Positions 15,120-24,474 of a DNA stretch of 64,000 bases are shown here, piece by piece. A model generated the notes under the pieces. The model ran no database searches. It was not told where the DNA came from and saw nothing but the letters and a program-made list of their open reading frames with translations. This DNA comes from JARRLC01 sp050290865 (GTDB lineage: Bacteria; Pseudomonadota; Alphaproteobacteria; Rhizobiales; Rhodomicrobiaceae). A program made the position numbers and the translations under genes. The stretch covers positions 5,281 to 69,280 of the forward strand of contig JBNKIW010000019.1 of NCBI GenBank assembly GCA_050290865.1, read 5' to 3'. Positions within the stretch are counted from its first letter, which is position 1; each line of letters opens with the position of its first letter.

Positions 15120-16415
15120 TTAGTACATCTCGACAAACTCATCCACACGCAGTACACGAAATCCAAGATAATTGAGTTGCTCTACAGCAGTCTCCCCGCT
15201 GACCTGCAGCTCCTTGGATGGAGGAATCTTCAACTTGAGTGTATGAGCGGCCGCAGCGCAAACGGTTCTCTTCGCGACAGAATAGGCGCCGCTTTCCGGC
15301 AAGGGCAATTCCAAGCCCCGTGCGGCGAACCCATCCGCGGTTTTGAACGTTGAATAACCGAAATAGCGGAGGTCGGAATCATTGTCTGGTGCCGACGGCC
15401 ATTTGCACGAAGCATTGAAAAAGACGTTAAAGACTCGCTCATCGATACGTTCCAGTTCGGAACCGTACAGCGCGCGAAAATTCGGGGACGCCAGCCAATC
15501 AGGATGAATATTGGTATTTGTAACGTGGTGAGGAAAAAAATGCGGAAGCTCTTCCGGAACATGAACTTCCTCACGCCAGTCACGATGAGCGTCAAGAAGG
15601 ATTATTATACCCCTAGATCTTACCCAATCCAGTCGCTGTTCAGAAATCTTATCATCAGAACTACCTTCGTGAAAATGCTCAAGTGCTTTAAAACGGATTA
15701 AGAGTTGCTGCATTCCCAGATATTTTTTGCGGGTCCCAATATCATCCATGTTGAGACCTCCGGCTTCCAGCACCCAAATGAGCGCCCTGCTTTTGTGATC
15801 GCGCCTTTCAATCTTCCACAGATTGTCCATCAAACCGCGAAAACCGATCAACTCGGTTTGTGGGCGAGCCGTCAACACGGACTGCGTTGGAGCCACCGTG
15901 ATAAGCGCATCACATTCCTGGAAGTGCCTTACAATCAACTCGCGGATGGGCTCGCCCGGCAAAGGCTCTATTGAGGCGTCATCCAATACCGTGACCGCAG
16001 CCCTAGGTCTTCCGCTGGCACGTTTGGCGAGGGCAGCCGCAATCGAGTTGGCTGCGGTATCAATTTCCTGTTCTGAAAGAAGAGGGGCATAGCGAATTTC
16101 CCCTTCTTTTGCTCCAGCTTCAGGCCAATTCGAAAAGAAGAAACGCAGTAATGAGGCGCCGTCGTCGGCACCGATGTTCGTCTTGCCCACCAGCTTGGGC
16201 GTCAACGATTTCACTGGAGTGTCAGCGGCGTTGAGTTGGTCACGAAGATACTGGTCGCTGTGACGCGGTTTACCCGCGACTTTTCCGCCTGCGGCCTTCC
16301 ATTGCCGATGCACGCCGATCACAAAGCGCGCCGGTTCTTTCTCCGGTTCAGGAAGATCCTTCAGTCGCGCGGCTATCTTTTTAAAAGGCTCGCTATCGCC
16401 CGCTCCTGCAACCAT
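15120..16415 (-). CDS. Unrecognised 431-aa protein in low-GC island
   Basis: A full-length uninterrupted frame of 431 aa with no signal peptide or transmembrane segment. I do not recognise a family. The N-terminal third is Lys/Glu-rich (FKKIAARLKDLPEPEKEPARFVIGVHRQW); the middle has alternating hydrophobic strands (RAAVTVLDDASI, CDALITVAP, RALIWVLEAGGLNMDD, RGIIILLDAHRDW) suggestive of an alpha/beta Rossmann- or TIR/AAA-like core; the C-terminus is LGFRVLRVDEFVEMY. Codon use and GC are lower than in the neighbours, and it is flanked by AT-rich non-coding DNA, consistent with recent transfer. It could be a single-gene defence or effector protein, but nothing in the sequence proves that. Confidence 0.7.
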   Translation of the reverse strand: MVAGAGDSEPFKKIAARLKDLPEPEKEPARFVIGVHRQWKAAGGKVAGKPRHSDQYLRDQLNAADTPVKSLTPKLVGKTNIGADDGASLLRFFFSNWPEAGAKEGEIRYAPLLSEQEIDTAANSIAAALAKRASGRPRAAVTVLDDASIEPLPGEPIRELIVRHFQECDALITVAPTQSVLTARPQTELIGFRGLMDNLWKIERRDHKSRALIWVLEAGGLNMDDIGTRKKYLGMQQLLIRFKALEHFHEGSSDDKISEQRLDWVRSRGIIILLDAHRDWREEVHVPEELPHFFPHHVTNTNIHPDWLASPNFRALYGSELERIDERVFNVFFNASCKWPSAPDNDSDLRYFGYSTFKTADGFAARGLELPLPESGAYSVAKRTVCAAAAHTLKLKIPPSKELQVSGETAVEQLNYLGFRVLRVDEFVEMY

Positions 16416-16699
16416 CGCTGCTCTTCCTCAAAATTGATATCACGAATACCGTTATGCCATGACACGATGAACATTTTTCGAATGCTGCATGCCACAGCGG
16501 GCGCAAGTCTTCAAAGTCAAAGGAAGTGGTTCTTCACAAGGAATTTTCTAATCTGAGAAGATGGCACTGTTCGGCAACAGGTGGTGATGCGCATTCTGTC
16601 CAAAAGCGCCACATCCCAATTACCGGACACTAATCCAAGTTGGTTCATAAGGATAACGTCCCGCCTTGACGAATGCGCGTACAGCGATAAAATAGAATG

Positions 16700-16723
16700 G
16701 CCACGAGCCGTCCGAACTCAACC
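16700..16723 (+). repeat. Imperfect 24-bp direct repeat, copy 1
   Basis: Contains GCCACGAGCCGTCCGA (16700-16715), which recurs exactly at 17024-17039; the following eight bases agree at six positions (A/T-C-T/C-CAACC). The two copies lie 324 bp apart, each near a terminator-like hairpin. Confidence 0.7.
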
Positions 16724-16741
16724 TGACGACGGGCTCAAGAG

Positions 16742-16776
16742 GGCCACCCGAATGACATCGGGTGGTCCTTTTGTTT
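16742..16776 (+). terminator. Intrinsic terminator-like hairpin
   Basis: Stem GGCCACCCGA (16742-16751) pairs with TCGGGTGGTC (16758-16767, one G-U), 6-nt loop, followed by TTTTGTTT. No protein gene ends just upstream on this strand, so it may terminate an unannotated small RNA or be a relic. Confidence 0.65.
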
Positions 16777-17023
16777 AATGCTATCGCCTGCAAGCCTATT
16801 ACAACTGGCGAAGACATCCGCAGGGATCGCAAGAGGCACAATCATCAACAACGCATGCACACGGATGGCGCTGATCTTCGAATGATGATCGCCCCCCGGC
16901 CCCCAACAGATTTAGTAACGCTAGGCATAGGGCTAACAGTACGTTGAATAGCAATTCGACGCGTTTTTCCTGTGACATAACATCCAGCCCCGCTCACTGA
17001 CAGTGAAGGGGTCGGTTTGCTTT

Positions 17024-17047
17024 GCCACGAGCCGTCCGATCCCAACC
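17024..17047 (+). repeat. Imperfect 24-bp direct repeat, copy 2
   Basis: Second copy of GCCACGAGCCGTCCGA plus NCNCAACC (see 16700-16723). It directly follows the 16988-17012 hairpin and its T-rich tail. Confidence 0.7.
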
Positions 17048-17333
17048 ACTTCCGCTTCGGTTTCTAGCTCCGGACAGGGAATGTGAACTTGGTCACCGCC
17101 GTGTCCATTCAGAATGGTATTGTTTTCAGATGAACGTGTCAATATGGTTCGAAAAAATACTTCTTAAAAAGATGCAACATCTTTTTATGTTCCATTGCAG
17201 TTGACGTATTTGCAATAATGAAACATGCCCCTTGCAACGATGTGTGGGATGGCGAGATGCTAAATATGTTGGTGATATAAGAACCGCTCATGCGCGTGTT
17301 GATAATGGCGCGCTCTCCATTTGATGAGACAGC

Positions 17334-19556
17334 TCACATAAACCCATAAGGATCAACATCCATCACCACCCGCAGGCTCCCCTTTGCGGGTGGCATCCTC
17401 GCACCCCACTCCCGCAAATACCCCTGCAAATCCGCCTCGCGGGCGGCCTTTACCAGCAGCCGGTACCGATACCGCCCGCGTATCAACGCCAACGGTGCCT
17501 CGACCGGTCCGAGCACGGCGACCTTCTCCGCCCTCGGCGCGGCGAGGGCCACCGCCTTAGCATGATGCTCAGCTTCGGGCTTGGTCTTCGCCGACACCAC
17601 CACACCCGCCAATCTTCCAAAAGGCGGCATTCCTGCTTCGCGTCGTGCTTCGATCTCGCGTTCTAAAAATTCGTCTCGGTTTCCAGCAACAATCGCGTTC
17701 ATAACAGGATGCTCGGGCAGATGCGTTTGCACGAAACCCAGCCCCTTCACGCCATCCTCGCGTCCAGCCCGCCCCGTCACCTGCGACAGAAGCTGAAACG
17801 TCCGCTCCGCCGCGCGCGGATCGCCCGACGCCAGGCTCAAATCGCCGTCCACCACCCCCACCGTCGCCAGCAGCGGGAAATGATGCCCCTTCGCAACCAA
17901 CTGCGTCCCAATGATGATCCGCGCCGCGCCGCTCGCGACTTTGTCGATCACTTCCCGCAGCACCTTCAACGTCGGCACGAGATCGCTCGACAGAACCGCC
18001 GTCTCGACACCCGGCCAGCGCTCGGCAACCTCCTCCGCGACGCGTTCAACACCCGGCCCACACGGCACCAGCGTCCCTTCGGCCTCGCATTTCGGGCATT
18101 TCGACGGGCGCGGCAGCGTGAAACCGCAATGGTGGCAGGTAATCTCCTGCCTGTGCCGATGCTCGACCAGCGTCACCGAGCATTGCGGGCAATTGATCCT
18201 GTGCCCGCATTTCCTGCAGATGGTCAGCGGCGCGTAACCCCGGCGGTTCAGGAATAATAGAGACTGCTGCCCGCGCTCCAGCGTCTCGTTTACGGCGGCG
18301 ACCAAAGGCGGCGCGATCCAGCGGCCGCGCTCAGGCGGCGTTGCGCGCAGGTCGATGGCGGCGAGTTTGGGCATCTGTGCGCCGGAATAGCGCTGCGGCA
18401 GCACGATTTGCCGGTAGCGTCCGGTGCGCGCATTGACCACCGACTCCAGCGATGGCGTTGCTGAGGCCAGCACCACTGGCACCTTGCCGAGTGAACCACG
18501 TACAACCGCCATATCGCGCGCCTGATATAAAACGCGATCTTCTTGTTTGAAAGCGGTGTCGTGTTCTTCATCAACGACGATCAGTTGGAGGTTCTTAAAA
18601 GGCAGGAACAACGCGGAGCGCGCGCCCGCGACGACCCGCGCTTCCCCCTCCGCCACGGCCCGCCAGCTCCGTGCGCGCTCTCCTGCGGATATAGAAGAGT
18701 GCCATTCCGTCGGGCGGCAGCCAAAGCGGCGCTCGAAACGCGACAGGAATTGGCCGGTCAGCGCGATTTCCGGCAGCATGATCAGCACCTGGTGACCAAG
18801 GCGCAGCGACTCGGCAACCGCTTCGAAATAGACCTCGGTCTTGCCCGATCCGGTGACGCCGTCGATGAGCGACACGGAAAAACCGCCCGCGCCCAGCGTT
18901 TCGCGCAAGGCATGCGCCGCGTAGCTCTGCGCCTCGCTCAACTCGGGGGGGGCGTGTCCGGGGCGTGGCTGCGGGGGCGGCAGGCGGGGCAACTCGACCC
19001 GCTGTAACGTGCCCGCCTCGGCGAGGCCGTCGATGACGCCGTAGCTGACGTTCGCCTTTTCCGCAAGCGCTGCCTTGGTCCAGATCTGGCCATCCGCAGC
19101 GGCGTCGATGACACGGCGGCGCAAGGGCGTCATCCGCGCGGGCGGCGGTCCGGCGAGGCGATAGCCCCAGCGCGGCGTGTCCGGCGCAAAAACGTCGCCT
19201 GCGCTCATCATCATTTTCAGCACCATGCCGCGCGGCGCGAGCGTGTAGCGCGCGACCCATTCGGTGAAGCGGCGCGACACGGCGGGGAGCGGCGGCAACT
19301 CGAAGCGGTCGGCGATGGTTTTCAGCTTCTTTGGATCGAAGGCGCGGGCCTCCGGCGCGCGCTCCCACACGACGCCCACTTCCTTTCGCGGCCCGATGGG
19401 CACGAGCACGAACTCACCGGGGGCGAGTTGGTCTACGCCCGGCGGCAGGGCATAATCGTATGTGGTATCGAGGGCGAGCGGCAGGAGCACGGGGACCGTG
19501 GCGCGGGCGGCGGCGGTCCGCTCCGTTTTCTCTTCGCCGCCGAACAGGTCCGCCAT
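17334..19556 (-). CDS. priA: Primosomal replication-restart helicase PriA
   Basis: A 740-aa superfamily 2 helicase that reloads the replisome at stalled forks. Motifs: LIDGVTGSGKTEVYFEAV (Walker A), IVVDEEHDTAFKQED (DEEH box), VLASATPSLES, and the zinc-binding Cys series CRKCGHRINCPQCSVTL ... CHHCG ... CPKCEAEG inserted between helicase motifs, then IIIGTQLVAKGHHFP and QVTGRAGR. The N-terminal VPVLLPLALDTTYDYALP domain binds the 3' end of the fork. Length is normal. No adjacent partner genes. Confidence 0.97.
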   Translation of the reverse strand: MADLFGGEEKTERTAAARATVPVLLPLALDTTYDYALPPGVDQLAPGEFVLVPIGPRKEVGVVWERAPEARAFDPKKLKTIADRFELPPLPAVSRRFTEWVARYTLAPRGMVLKMMMSAGDVFAPDTPRWGYRLAGPPPARMTPLRRRVIDAAADGQIWTKAALAEKANVSYGVIDGLAEAGTLQRVELPRLPPPQPRPGHAPPELSEAQSYAAHALRETLGAGGFSVSLIDGVTGSGKTEVYFEAVAESLRLGHQVLIMLPEIALTGQFLSRFERRFGCRPTEWHSSISAGERARSWRAVAEGEARVVAGARSALFLPFKNLQLIVVDEEHDTAFKQEDRVLYQARDMAVVRGSLGKVPVVLASATPSLESVVNARTGRYRQIVLPQRYSGAQMPKLAAIDLRATPPERGRWIAPPLVAAVNETLERGQQSLLFLNRRGYAPLTICRKCGHRINCPQCSVTLVEHRHRQEITCHHCGFTLPRPSKCPKCEAEGTLVPCGPGVERVAEEVAERWPGVETAVLSSDLVPTLKVLREVIDKVASGAARIIIGTQLVAKGHHFPLLATVGVVDGDLSLASGDPRAAERTFQLLSQVTGRAGREDGVKGLGFVQTHLPEHPVMNAIVAGNRDEFLEREIEARREAGMPPFGRLAGVVVSAKTKPEAEHHAKAVALAAPRAEKVAVLGPVEAPLALIRGRYRYRLLVKAAREADLQGYLREWGARMPPAKGSLRVVMDVDPYGFM

Positions 19557-19814
19557 TCATCCTCCGGTTGGCGCCGGGTCAAGGCTGAAACGGGCAGCCA
19601 CACGACTCAGAACGACATTGCAATTCTCGTCTGACTCCTAGGGCAAACGCGATGACCGGGCAATGAATGTGTGCAGCTTTGCGTTCCCGGGCCCGGCGCC
19701 GCGCTTCCCCGCCGCTTTACAAAACTTTACCCCGCGGAGAAACGCCAGCAAACCGCCGCGCGCAGATTAACGGCATGGGCGATACCGCTCGCAAATCCTG
19801 ACGAGGAGATTTCC

Positions 19815-20393
19815 ATGACCGGACAGACGCACCCGCCTGCTCCCGAATCCCCCCCCGCCACCGGGCGCCGCCGCTGGCGCTTCGCAGCCCTGATCGCGCT
19901 CGGCACGCTGGCTCTGGGCTTCACCGGTGTCATCGCCGCAAAGGCGTTCGGCCCGCATGCCGGCTTCATGAACGGCCCATGTGGCTTCATGGGTGGGCAC
20001 CGCATGATGATGGGGCCCCCCGCCAATGCCGAGGAAGCCGCAGAGCGTGCCTCCTGGATGGTGAATCGCTTCGCGCGCCACATCGGCGCCACGGCCGAGC
20101 AGAAGACCAAGCTGAAAGCCATCGTCGCTGCGACCGTGAAAGACGTCTTTCCCTTGCGCGGGAAGATGGTTGCCGCGCGCCGGCAGGGCATTGAGCTGCT
20201 GCGTCAGCCCGCCGTCGCCCGCGACAAGATCGAAGCCCTGCGCGCCGAGCAGATGGCCAATGTCGATGCGATTTCCAGGCGCCTGGCAAAAGCCGTCGGC
20301 GACGCCGCCGAGGTCCTGACGCCGGAACAGCGGAAGGATCTGGCGGATGATCTCTCCTTCTTCGCCAGGCACTGGCACGGTCGGCGGGGATAA
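19815..20393 (+). CDS. Spy/CpxP-like periplasmic stress protein
   Basis: A 192-aa protein with an N-terminal membrane or signal segment (FAALIALGTLALGFTGVIAA, residues ~24-43), a Gly/Met/His-rich stretch (GFMNGPCGFMGGHRMMMG) that could bind copper or another metal, and a helical C-terminal domain with the LTPEQRKDL (LTxxQ) motif of Spy/CpxP/ZraP proteins. Start at 19815 after GAGGAG. It is directly followed by a response regulator and sensor kinase, the arrangement of cpxPRA/zra-type envelope-stress systems, so it is probably the signal-modulating or chaperone component. Confidence 0.82.
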   Translation: MTGQTHPPAPESPPATGRRRWRFAALIALGTLALGFTGVIAAKAFGPHAGFMNGPCGFMGGHRMMMGPPANAEEAAERASWMVNRFARHIGATAEQKTKLKAIVAATVKDVFPLRGKMVAARRQGIELLRQPAVARDKIEALRAEQMANVDAISRRLAKAVGDAAEVLTPEQRKDLADDLSFFARHWHGRRG

Positions 20394-20436
20394 ACTACTG
20401 TTGCGTCCCAAACGCTAGAGTCGGAATACTGGCGCC

Positions 20437-21123
20437 GTGACACAGCGCATCCTTCTCATCGAAGACGACATCCGTCTCGCCGGTCTCGTTCGCGAGTATC
20501 TCGGCGAGGCGGGTTTCCGCGTCAGCCACGCGGCAAGCGGGGGCAAAGGGCTGGAGTTCGTCTTCCGCGATGCTTTCGACGCCGTGATCCTCGACCTGAT
20601 GCTGCCCGACATGGACGGGCTGGAGGTCTGCCGAAGCCTGCGCGCGCACAGCGAGGTCCCCGTCCTGATGCTGACCGCACGAGGCGACGCCATGGACCGC
20701 ATCATCGGGCTGGAGATCGGCGCCGACGATTACCTGCCCAAGCCGTTCGAGCCGCGCGAACTGCTGGCGCGGCTGAAAGCCGTTCTCCGCCGCCAGAAGG
20801 GAGGGGGGCGTGCCGACGTGCTGCGCTTCGGACGGCTCGAAATCGACCGTGGCGCGCGCGAAATCCGTCTCGACGGTGAGCCTTGCACACTCACCGGCTA
20901 TCAATTCGCGCTGCTCCTGGCTCTCGCCGAGCATGCGGGCCGCGTCATGTCCCGCAATGCACTCATGGACTTCATGAAGGGAGAGCCGTTCGAAGCCTTC
21001 GACCGCTCCATCGACGTGCATATCTCGCGCATTCGTGCCGCCATCGAGGACGATCCGAAGCGGCCCCGCAGAGTGATCACCGTGCGCGGCGCGGGCTATG
21101 TGTTCGCGAAGGCGCAGGATTAG
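20437..21123 (+). CDS. OmpR-family response regulator (CpxR-like)
   Basis: A 228-aa two-domain regulator: receiver with phosphoacceptor D53 in VILDLMLPDMDG, LTARG and YLPKPFEP (conserved Lys), followed by a winged-helix DNA-binding domain (LTGYQFALLLALAEHAGRVMSRNALM ... DRSIDVHISRIRAAIEDDP ... VITVRGAGYVF). GTG start. It sits between the Spy-like gene and its cognate kinase, and probably activates both plus other envelope-stress genes. Confidence 0.92.
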   Translation: MTQRILLIEDDIRLAGLVREYLGEAGFRVSHAASGGKGLEFVFRDAFDAVILDLMLPDMDGLEVCRSLRAHSEVPVLMLTARGDAMDRIIGLEIGADDYLPKPFEPRELLARLKAVLRRQKGGGRADVLRFGRLEIDRGAREIRLDGEPCTLTGYQFALLLALAEHAGRVMSRNALMDFMKGEPFEAFDRSIDVHISRIRAAIEDDPKRPRRVITVRGAGYVFAKAQD

Positions 21124-21235
21124 GAGCGGTCATGCAGACACGGAACCACGCGCTCCCTTGCTCTCTCCCACGGCTGTCCTCACCGCAGAAAAGGCGCGGG
21201 TGTTGTTGTTCTCGTCTGCGTGCAGGGGCAACTCC

Positions 21236-22492
21236 ATGCTGAGGCGCCTCTTTCAGCAGGTCTATCTGACCATCGTTGTCAGCCTGATCCTCGTCGTGCT
21301 GGCGGCGGGGGCGGTGTGGCGCTTTGCCGCCGAGCATCCGCAGGTGCGGCAGGCGTTCGAACTGGCCGGCGATATGGCCGCCGCTGCGCTGCCGCCCGCG
21401 GAGGCTCCCATCGCTGCTCAGCAGTGGGCGCTCGATCGAATCCACGAGCGCCACGGCGTGGACCTCGCGCTGTTCAATGCACGGCTGCGGCCCATGGCTG
21501 CGGCGGGCAGGCCGCTGCCGTCACCGCCGCGCCACCATCTGAGAAGCGGCTGGCTTCGCGGCGGGCACGGTCCGACATGGCTCCTTCATCTTCCGGACGG
21601 CCGCTGGCTGGTCGTACGAATGGGTATCAATCGCCTCGCTCATCCCGCGGTCGGATTGGCAGGCTTTCTCGCCGTGATCGCGCTCGTCATTGCGGCGGGC
21701 GCCTATCCGGTGGTGCGGCGGCTGACGCGGCGGCTGGAGCGGTTGCAGAAGGGCGTGGAATCGCTCGGCGCGGGCGAACTGACGGCGCGCGTCAAGGTTG
21801 AGGGGCGGGACGAAGTGGCACGTCTGGCGGAAAGCTTCAATCGGGCCGCCGCGCGCATCGAGGAACTGGTCGGCGCCCACAAGCTGCTGCTCGCCAACGC
21901 CTCGCACGAGCTGCGAACGCCTCTGTCGCGCATCCGGCTCGGTGTCGAACTGCTGAAGGACAAAGCGGACCCGGAGCGCAAGGCGGCGCTGGAGCGCGAC
22001 ATCGCCGAACTGGACCGGCTCATCGACGGCATCCTGCTGTCCAGCCGCCTCGATGCGCTCACGGCGCCGGACGTCCGGGAGGAGGTGGACCTCCTGGCGA
22101 TGGCCGCCGAGGAGGGTGCGCATTTCGAGGATTGCACGGCCGACGGCGAGCCGGTGCTGGTGATGGGCGACCCTCAGCTCCTGCGCCGCATGATCCGCAA
22201 TCTCGTGGAAAACGCCGCGCGCCACGGCCTGCCGCCGGTCGAGGTGACGGTGACGCGCAAGGGCGGCCACGCGGTTCTCGCCGTCACCGACAGTGGCGAG
22301 GGCGTACCGGAATCGGATCGCGAGCGCGTTTTCACCCCGTTCCAGCGGCTGCCGTCCTGTGAGGGCGACGGCGGCGCCGGGCTGGGGCTGGCGCTCGTGC
22401 GGCAGATCGCACGCCGTCATGGCGGCGAGGCGGTCATACAGCCCGACGCGCAGCACAGAAGCCGTTTTGTCGTGAGATTGCCGCTTGCATGA
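21236..22492 (+). CDS. Sensor histidine kinase (CpxA-like)
   Basis: A 418-aa membrane kinase: first transmembrane helix LTIVVSLILVVLAAGAVW, periplasmic sensor of ~110 residues (Pro/Arg/His-rich, including PRHHLRSGWLRGGHG), second helix FLAVIALVIAAGAYPVV, HAMP, H-box ANASHELRTPLSRIRLG, N-box NLVENAARHG, G1 DSGEGVPESDRERVF and G2 GGAGLGLALV. The ATG at 21236 is preferred because upstream frame sequence overlaps the regulator gene and encodes no helix. It pairs with the preceding response regulator; a metal or envelope-stress signal is inferred from the Spy-like neighbour. Confidence 0.92.
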   Translation: MLRRLFQQVYLTIVVSLILVVLAAGAVWRFAAEHPQVRQAFELAGDMAAAALPPAEAPIAAQQWALDRIHERHGVDLALFNARLRPMAAAGRPLPSPPRHHLRSGWLRGGHGPTWLLHLPDGRWLVVRMGINRLAHPAVGLAGFLAVIALVIAAGAYPVVRRLTRRLERLQKGVESLGAGELTARVKVEGRDEVARLAESFNRAAARIEELVGAHKLLLANASHELRTPLSRIRLGVELLKDKADPERKAALERDIAELDRLIDGILLSSRLDALTAPDVREEVDLLAMAAEEGAHFEDCTADGEPVLVMGDPQLLRRMIRNLVENAARHGLPPVEVTVTRKGGHAVLAVTDSGEGVPESDRERVFTPFQRLPSCEGDGGAGLGLALVRQIARRHGGEAVIQPDAQHRSRFVVRLPLA

Positions 22493-22715
22493 GATTTCTC
22501 TGCAAAAGTCCTGCGGCAAAAAGCACACAGGGTAACTTAATTTCTCCATAGTTTTCAGGACTATTGCATTCCGGTATGACGGAGGGAGGGGGTAAGCGCG
22601 TTAACGAAGCGTTTACCTTTTTTAGGTTTCATCCTTGTCCAGCAGCGAAAAAGACACTTTTCATTTCGTTAACGGGATCTGGCGCCTGCCGCGCCGCGTC
22701 ATGAGTGGAGCCGTG

Positions 22716-23858
22716 ATGAGTTTTCGCTCCGATCGTCGAGTTCGCCGCGTCATCTATGCCGCCACAGCGTTATCGGTGATGGGGGCGGGGTCGGCTTTCA
22801 TCGATTTCGGCACGTCACGAGGGATGTTCTCGCTCGACGAGGACAGAGGGCGTGGCACTGCTTTCGCGCGGCGTCGACCAGCGTCTGCCGATCCCGCAGC
22901 GAAGGTTCTCGATGCAAGCGCCGAGGCGCTCTTCCGCACCGCTGGCAAGCAGGATCGCGCCGATACGGTCGGCACGCCGCAGCCGGCCGATGCTGAGCAA
23001 AAGGCGGCTGATGGCGGCGGCGGCCCGCAGTTCATCACGGCATCGCTGACGCCGGTCGAGATGGCTCATGCGCGGATCCCTCCCATCAGGATTTACCAGG
23101 ACGTCAACCGCGGCGCCAAGGCGGACCGGCTTTCGGTCCCACAGTTGAGTGTGAGCAAGCTGATCGCGCGCGAGAAGGCGCTGCCGAACGCGCATGCCAG
23201 CGCAGCGGTCTTCCTCGTTTCGCCACCGCTGGCCGACGCGCGGACCGAGCCCCAGGCGGACGATGCCGGGACCGCAGGCGCGGCCAGCCTGGCCACCGCC
23301 CGACCGGGCCCGCGGGGCAAAGCAGCCTGGGCCGAACTGGTGCGGCTCGCCAGCGTCAAGGGCGGCGACGGCGAGGAGAAATCAGCCACCATTTTCGGCG
23401 GCCTGACCGAGAAGGAATTCCGCGCCCGCGAACTGCGCTGCATGGCGACCGGCGTCTACTTCGAAGCGCGTGACGAACCCCTGCGTGGCCAGATCGCCGT
23501 CGCGCAGGTCATTATGACGCGCGTCCGCAGCGAGTACTACCCGATGACGATTTGCGGCGTGGTCTATCAGGGGCAGTGGAACCGCAATGCGTGCCAGTTT
23601 TCTTTCGCCTGCGACGGCAAGCCCGACGCGCCCAAGGAAAAGAAGGAATGGGCGACGTCGCTGGACGTGGCGCGTCAGGTCATCTCCGGCAAGGTCTATC
23701 TGACCGATATTGGCGGCGCGACGCATTACCACGCGACCTATGTCCACCCGAACTGGGTCAGGATGGTTAAGCGCGTGAAGAGGATCGGCGGCCACATCTT
23801 CTACAAGGCGGCTTTCGCACCGCCCCTGATCGCGAACGCGGACTACAGCAAGCTCTGA
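22716..23858 (+). CDS. SleB/CwlJ-type cell wall hydrolase
   Basis: A ~380-aa exported protein with an N-terminal hydrophobic segment (VIYAATALSVMGAGSAFI), a long low-complexity linker and a C-terminal Hydrolase_2 domain from about residue 235: LRCMATGVYFEARDEPLRGQ, VIMTRVRSEYYPMTICGVVY, CQFSFACDGKPD, GATHYHATYVHPNW. The catalytic-type Glu lies in YFEAR. In Gram-negatives these domains act as peptidoglycan amidase or transglycosylase-like enzymes in the periplasm. Start chosen at 22716 because GGAG lies ~7 nt upstream; ATG 22701 and TTG 22635 are in-frame alternatives. Divergence of the linker makes the exact start uncertain. Confidence 0.85.
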   Translation: MSFRSDRRVRRVIYAATALSVMGAGSAFIDFGTSRGMFSLDEDRGRGTAFARRRPASADPAAKVLDASAEALFRTAGKQDRADTVGTPQPADAEQKAADGGGGPQFITASLTPVEMAHARIPPIRIYQDVNRGAKADRLSVPQLSVSKLIAREKALPNAHASAAVFLVSPPLADARTEPQADDAGTAGAASLATARPGPRGKAAWAELVRLASVKGGDGEEKSATIFGGLTEKEFRARELRCMATGVYFEARDEPLRGQIAVAQVIMTRVRSEYYPMTICGVVYQGQWNRNACQFSFACDGKPDAPKEKKEWATSLDVARQVISGKVYLTDIGGATHYHATYVHPNWVRMVKRVKRIGGHIFYKAAFAPPLIANADYSKL

Positions 23859-24079
23859 GGGTTGCAGACCGTCCTCGCCGTCGCCACGTTCTCTTTGATA
23901 ACCGGCGGGGGCTCACCGATATCCGCCAGTGCACGCTTCTTTAGCAGCGCGTTAAGGCTAATGCGAACGCGCAGGTCTGCTGCGCCTGTTCGATAAAATT
24001 TGACCAGGCGGGGTAATCCGAACGCAAGGATTGCCGGGGCATCCTGAGCAGGAACATCAACTTAACTGATGCGACCGCC

Positions 24080-24412
24080 ATGGAAATAGAAACAGTCCCC
24101 TTGGAGGCCGTTGCTGATAGCGTTCGCGCGTCGAAGTCACGTGTGCAGGATGTTCAGAGCTACACCCTCAGCGTGCAAAGCGCGCTCGGCCCGAAAGTAC
24201 TCGACGGCCGTGGCCTGAAAGGCCGCGTTCTCGTCGCTTTTTCGGTTTCAGCGAACGGTGCCCTGACGAACGCCCGTATCGCGCGCTCCAGTGGAGAGCA
24301 AAGTCTCGACATGCAGGCGCTGCAAATCGTGGGACGCGCCGCGCTCCCGGCTCCGCCCCCCGGCATCGGCGCCACATACAGAAGCTACGTGTCGGCGTTC
24401 ACCTTCGCGTGA
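24080..24412 (+). CDS. Stand-alone TonB C-terminal domain protein
   Basis: A 110-aa frame whose second half is a TonB carboxy-terminal domain: LKGRVLVAFSVSANGALTNARIARSSGEQSLDMQAL followed by ALPAPPPGI and a final aromatic strand. A normal TonB has an N-terminal membrane anchor and Pro-rich spacer; both are absent here and no convincing ribosome-binding site precedes the ATG. It may be the 3' remnant of a tonB gene or a genuine anchor-less protein. No ExbB/ExbD or receptor gene is nearby. Confidence 0.6.
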   Translation: MEIETVPLEAVADSVRASKSRVQDVQSYTLSVQSALGPKVLDGRGLKGRVLVAFSVSANGALTNARIARSSGEQSLDMQALQIVGRAALPAPPPGIGATYRSYVSAFTFA

Positions 24413-24474
24413 ACGCCGCGCGGCGGTGTCCACCGGTTCCGCGTCCGGCCGCCCGGATCGAAACGATCCCGCCC

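Larger units (their letters stand above)
16416..17333. other. AT-rich region with terminator and imperfect direct repeat, no gene
   Basis: Only short frames without ribosome-binding sites or recognisable products. It contains a direct repeat (16700-16723 and 17024-17047), an intrinsic terminator at 16742-16776, and a second GC-rich hairpin at 16988-17012 followed by GGTTTGCTTT. No tRNA recognised. Probably degenerate accessory DNA between the 431-aa gene and priA. Confidence 0.5.

Noticed and set aside
16620..17204. Several 60-73 aa frames in the AT-rich region before priA
   Set aside because: No ribosome-binding sites or recognisable products, mutually overlapping on both strands, and partly made of the direct repeat and hairpins.
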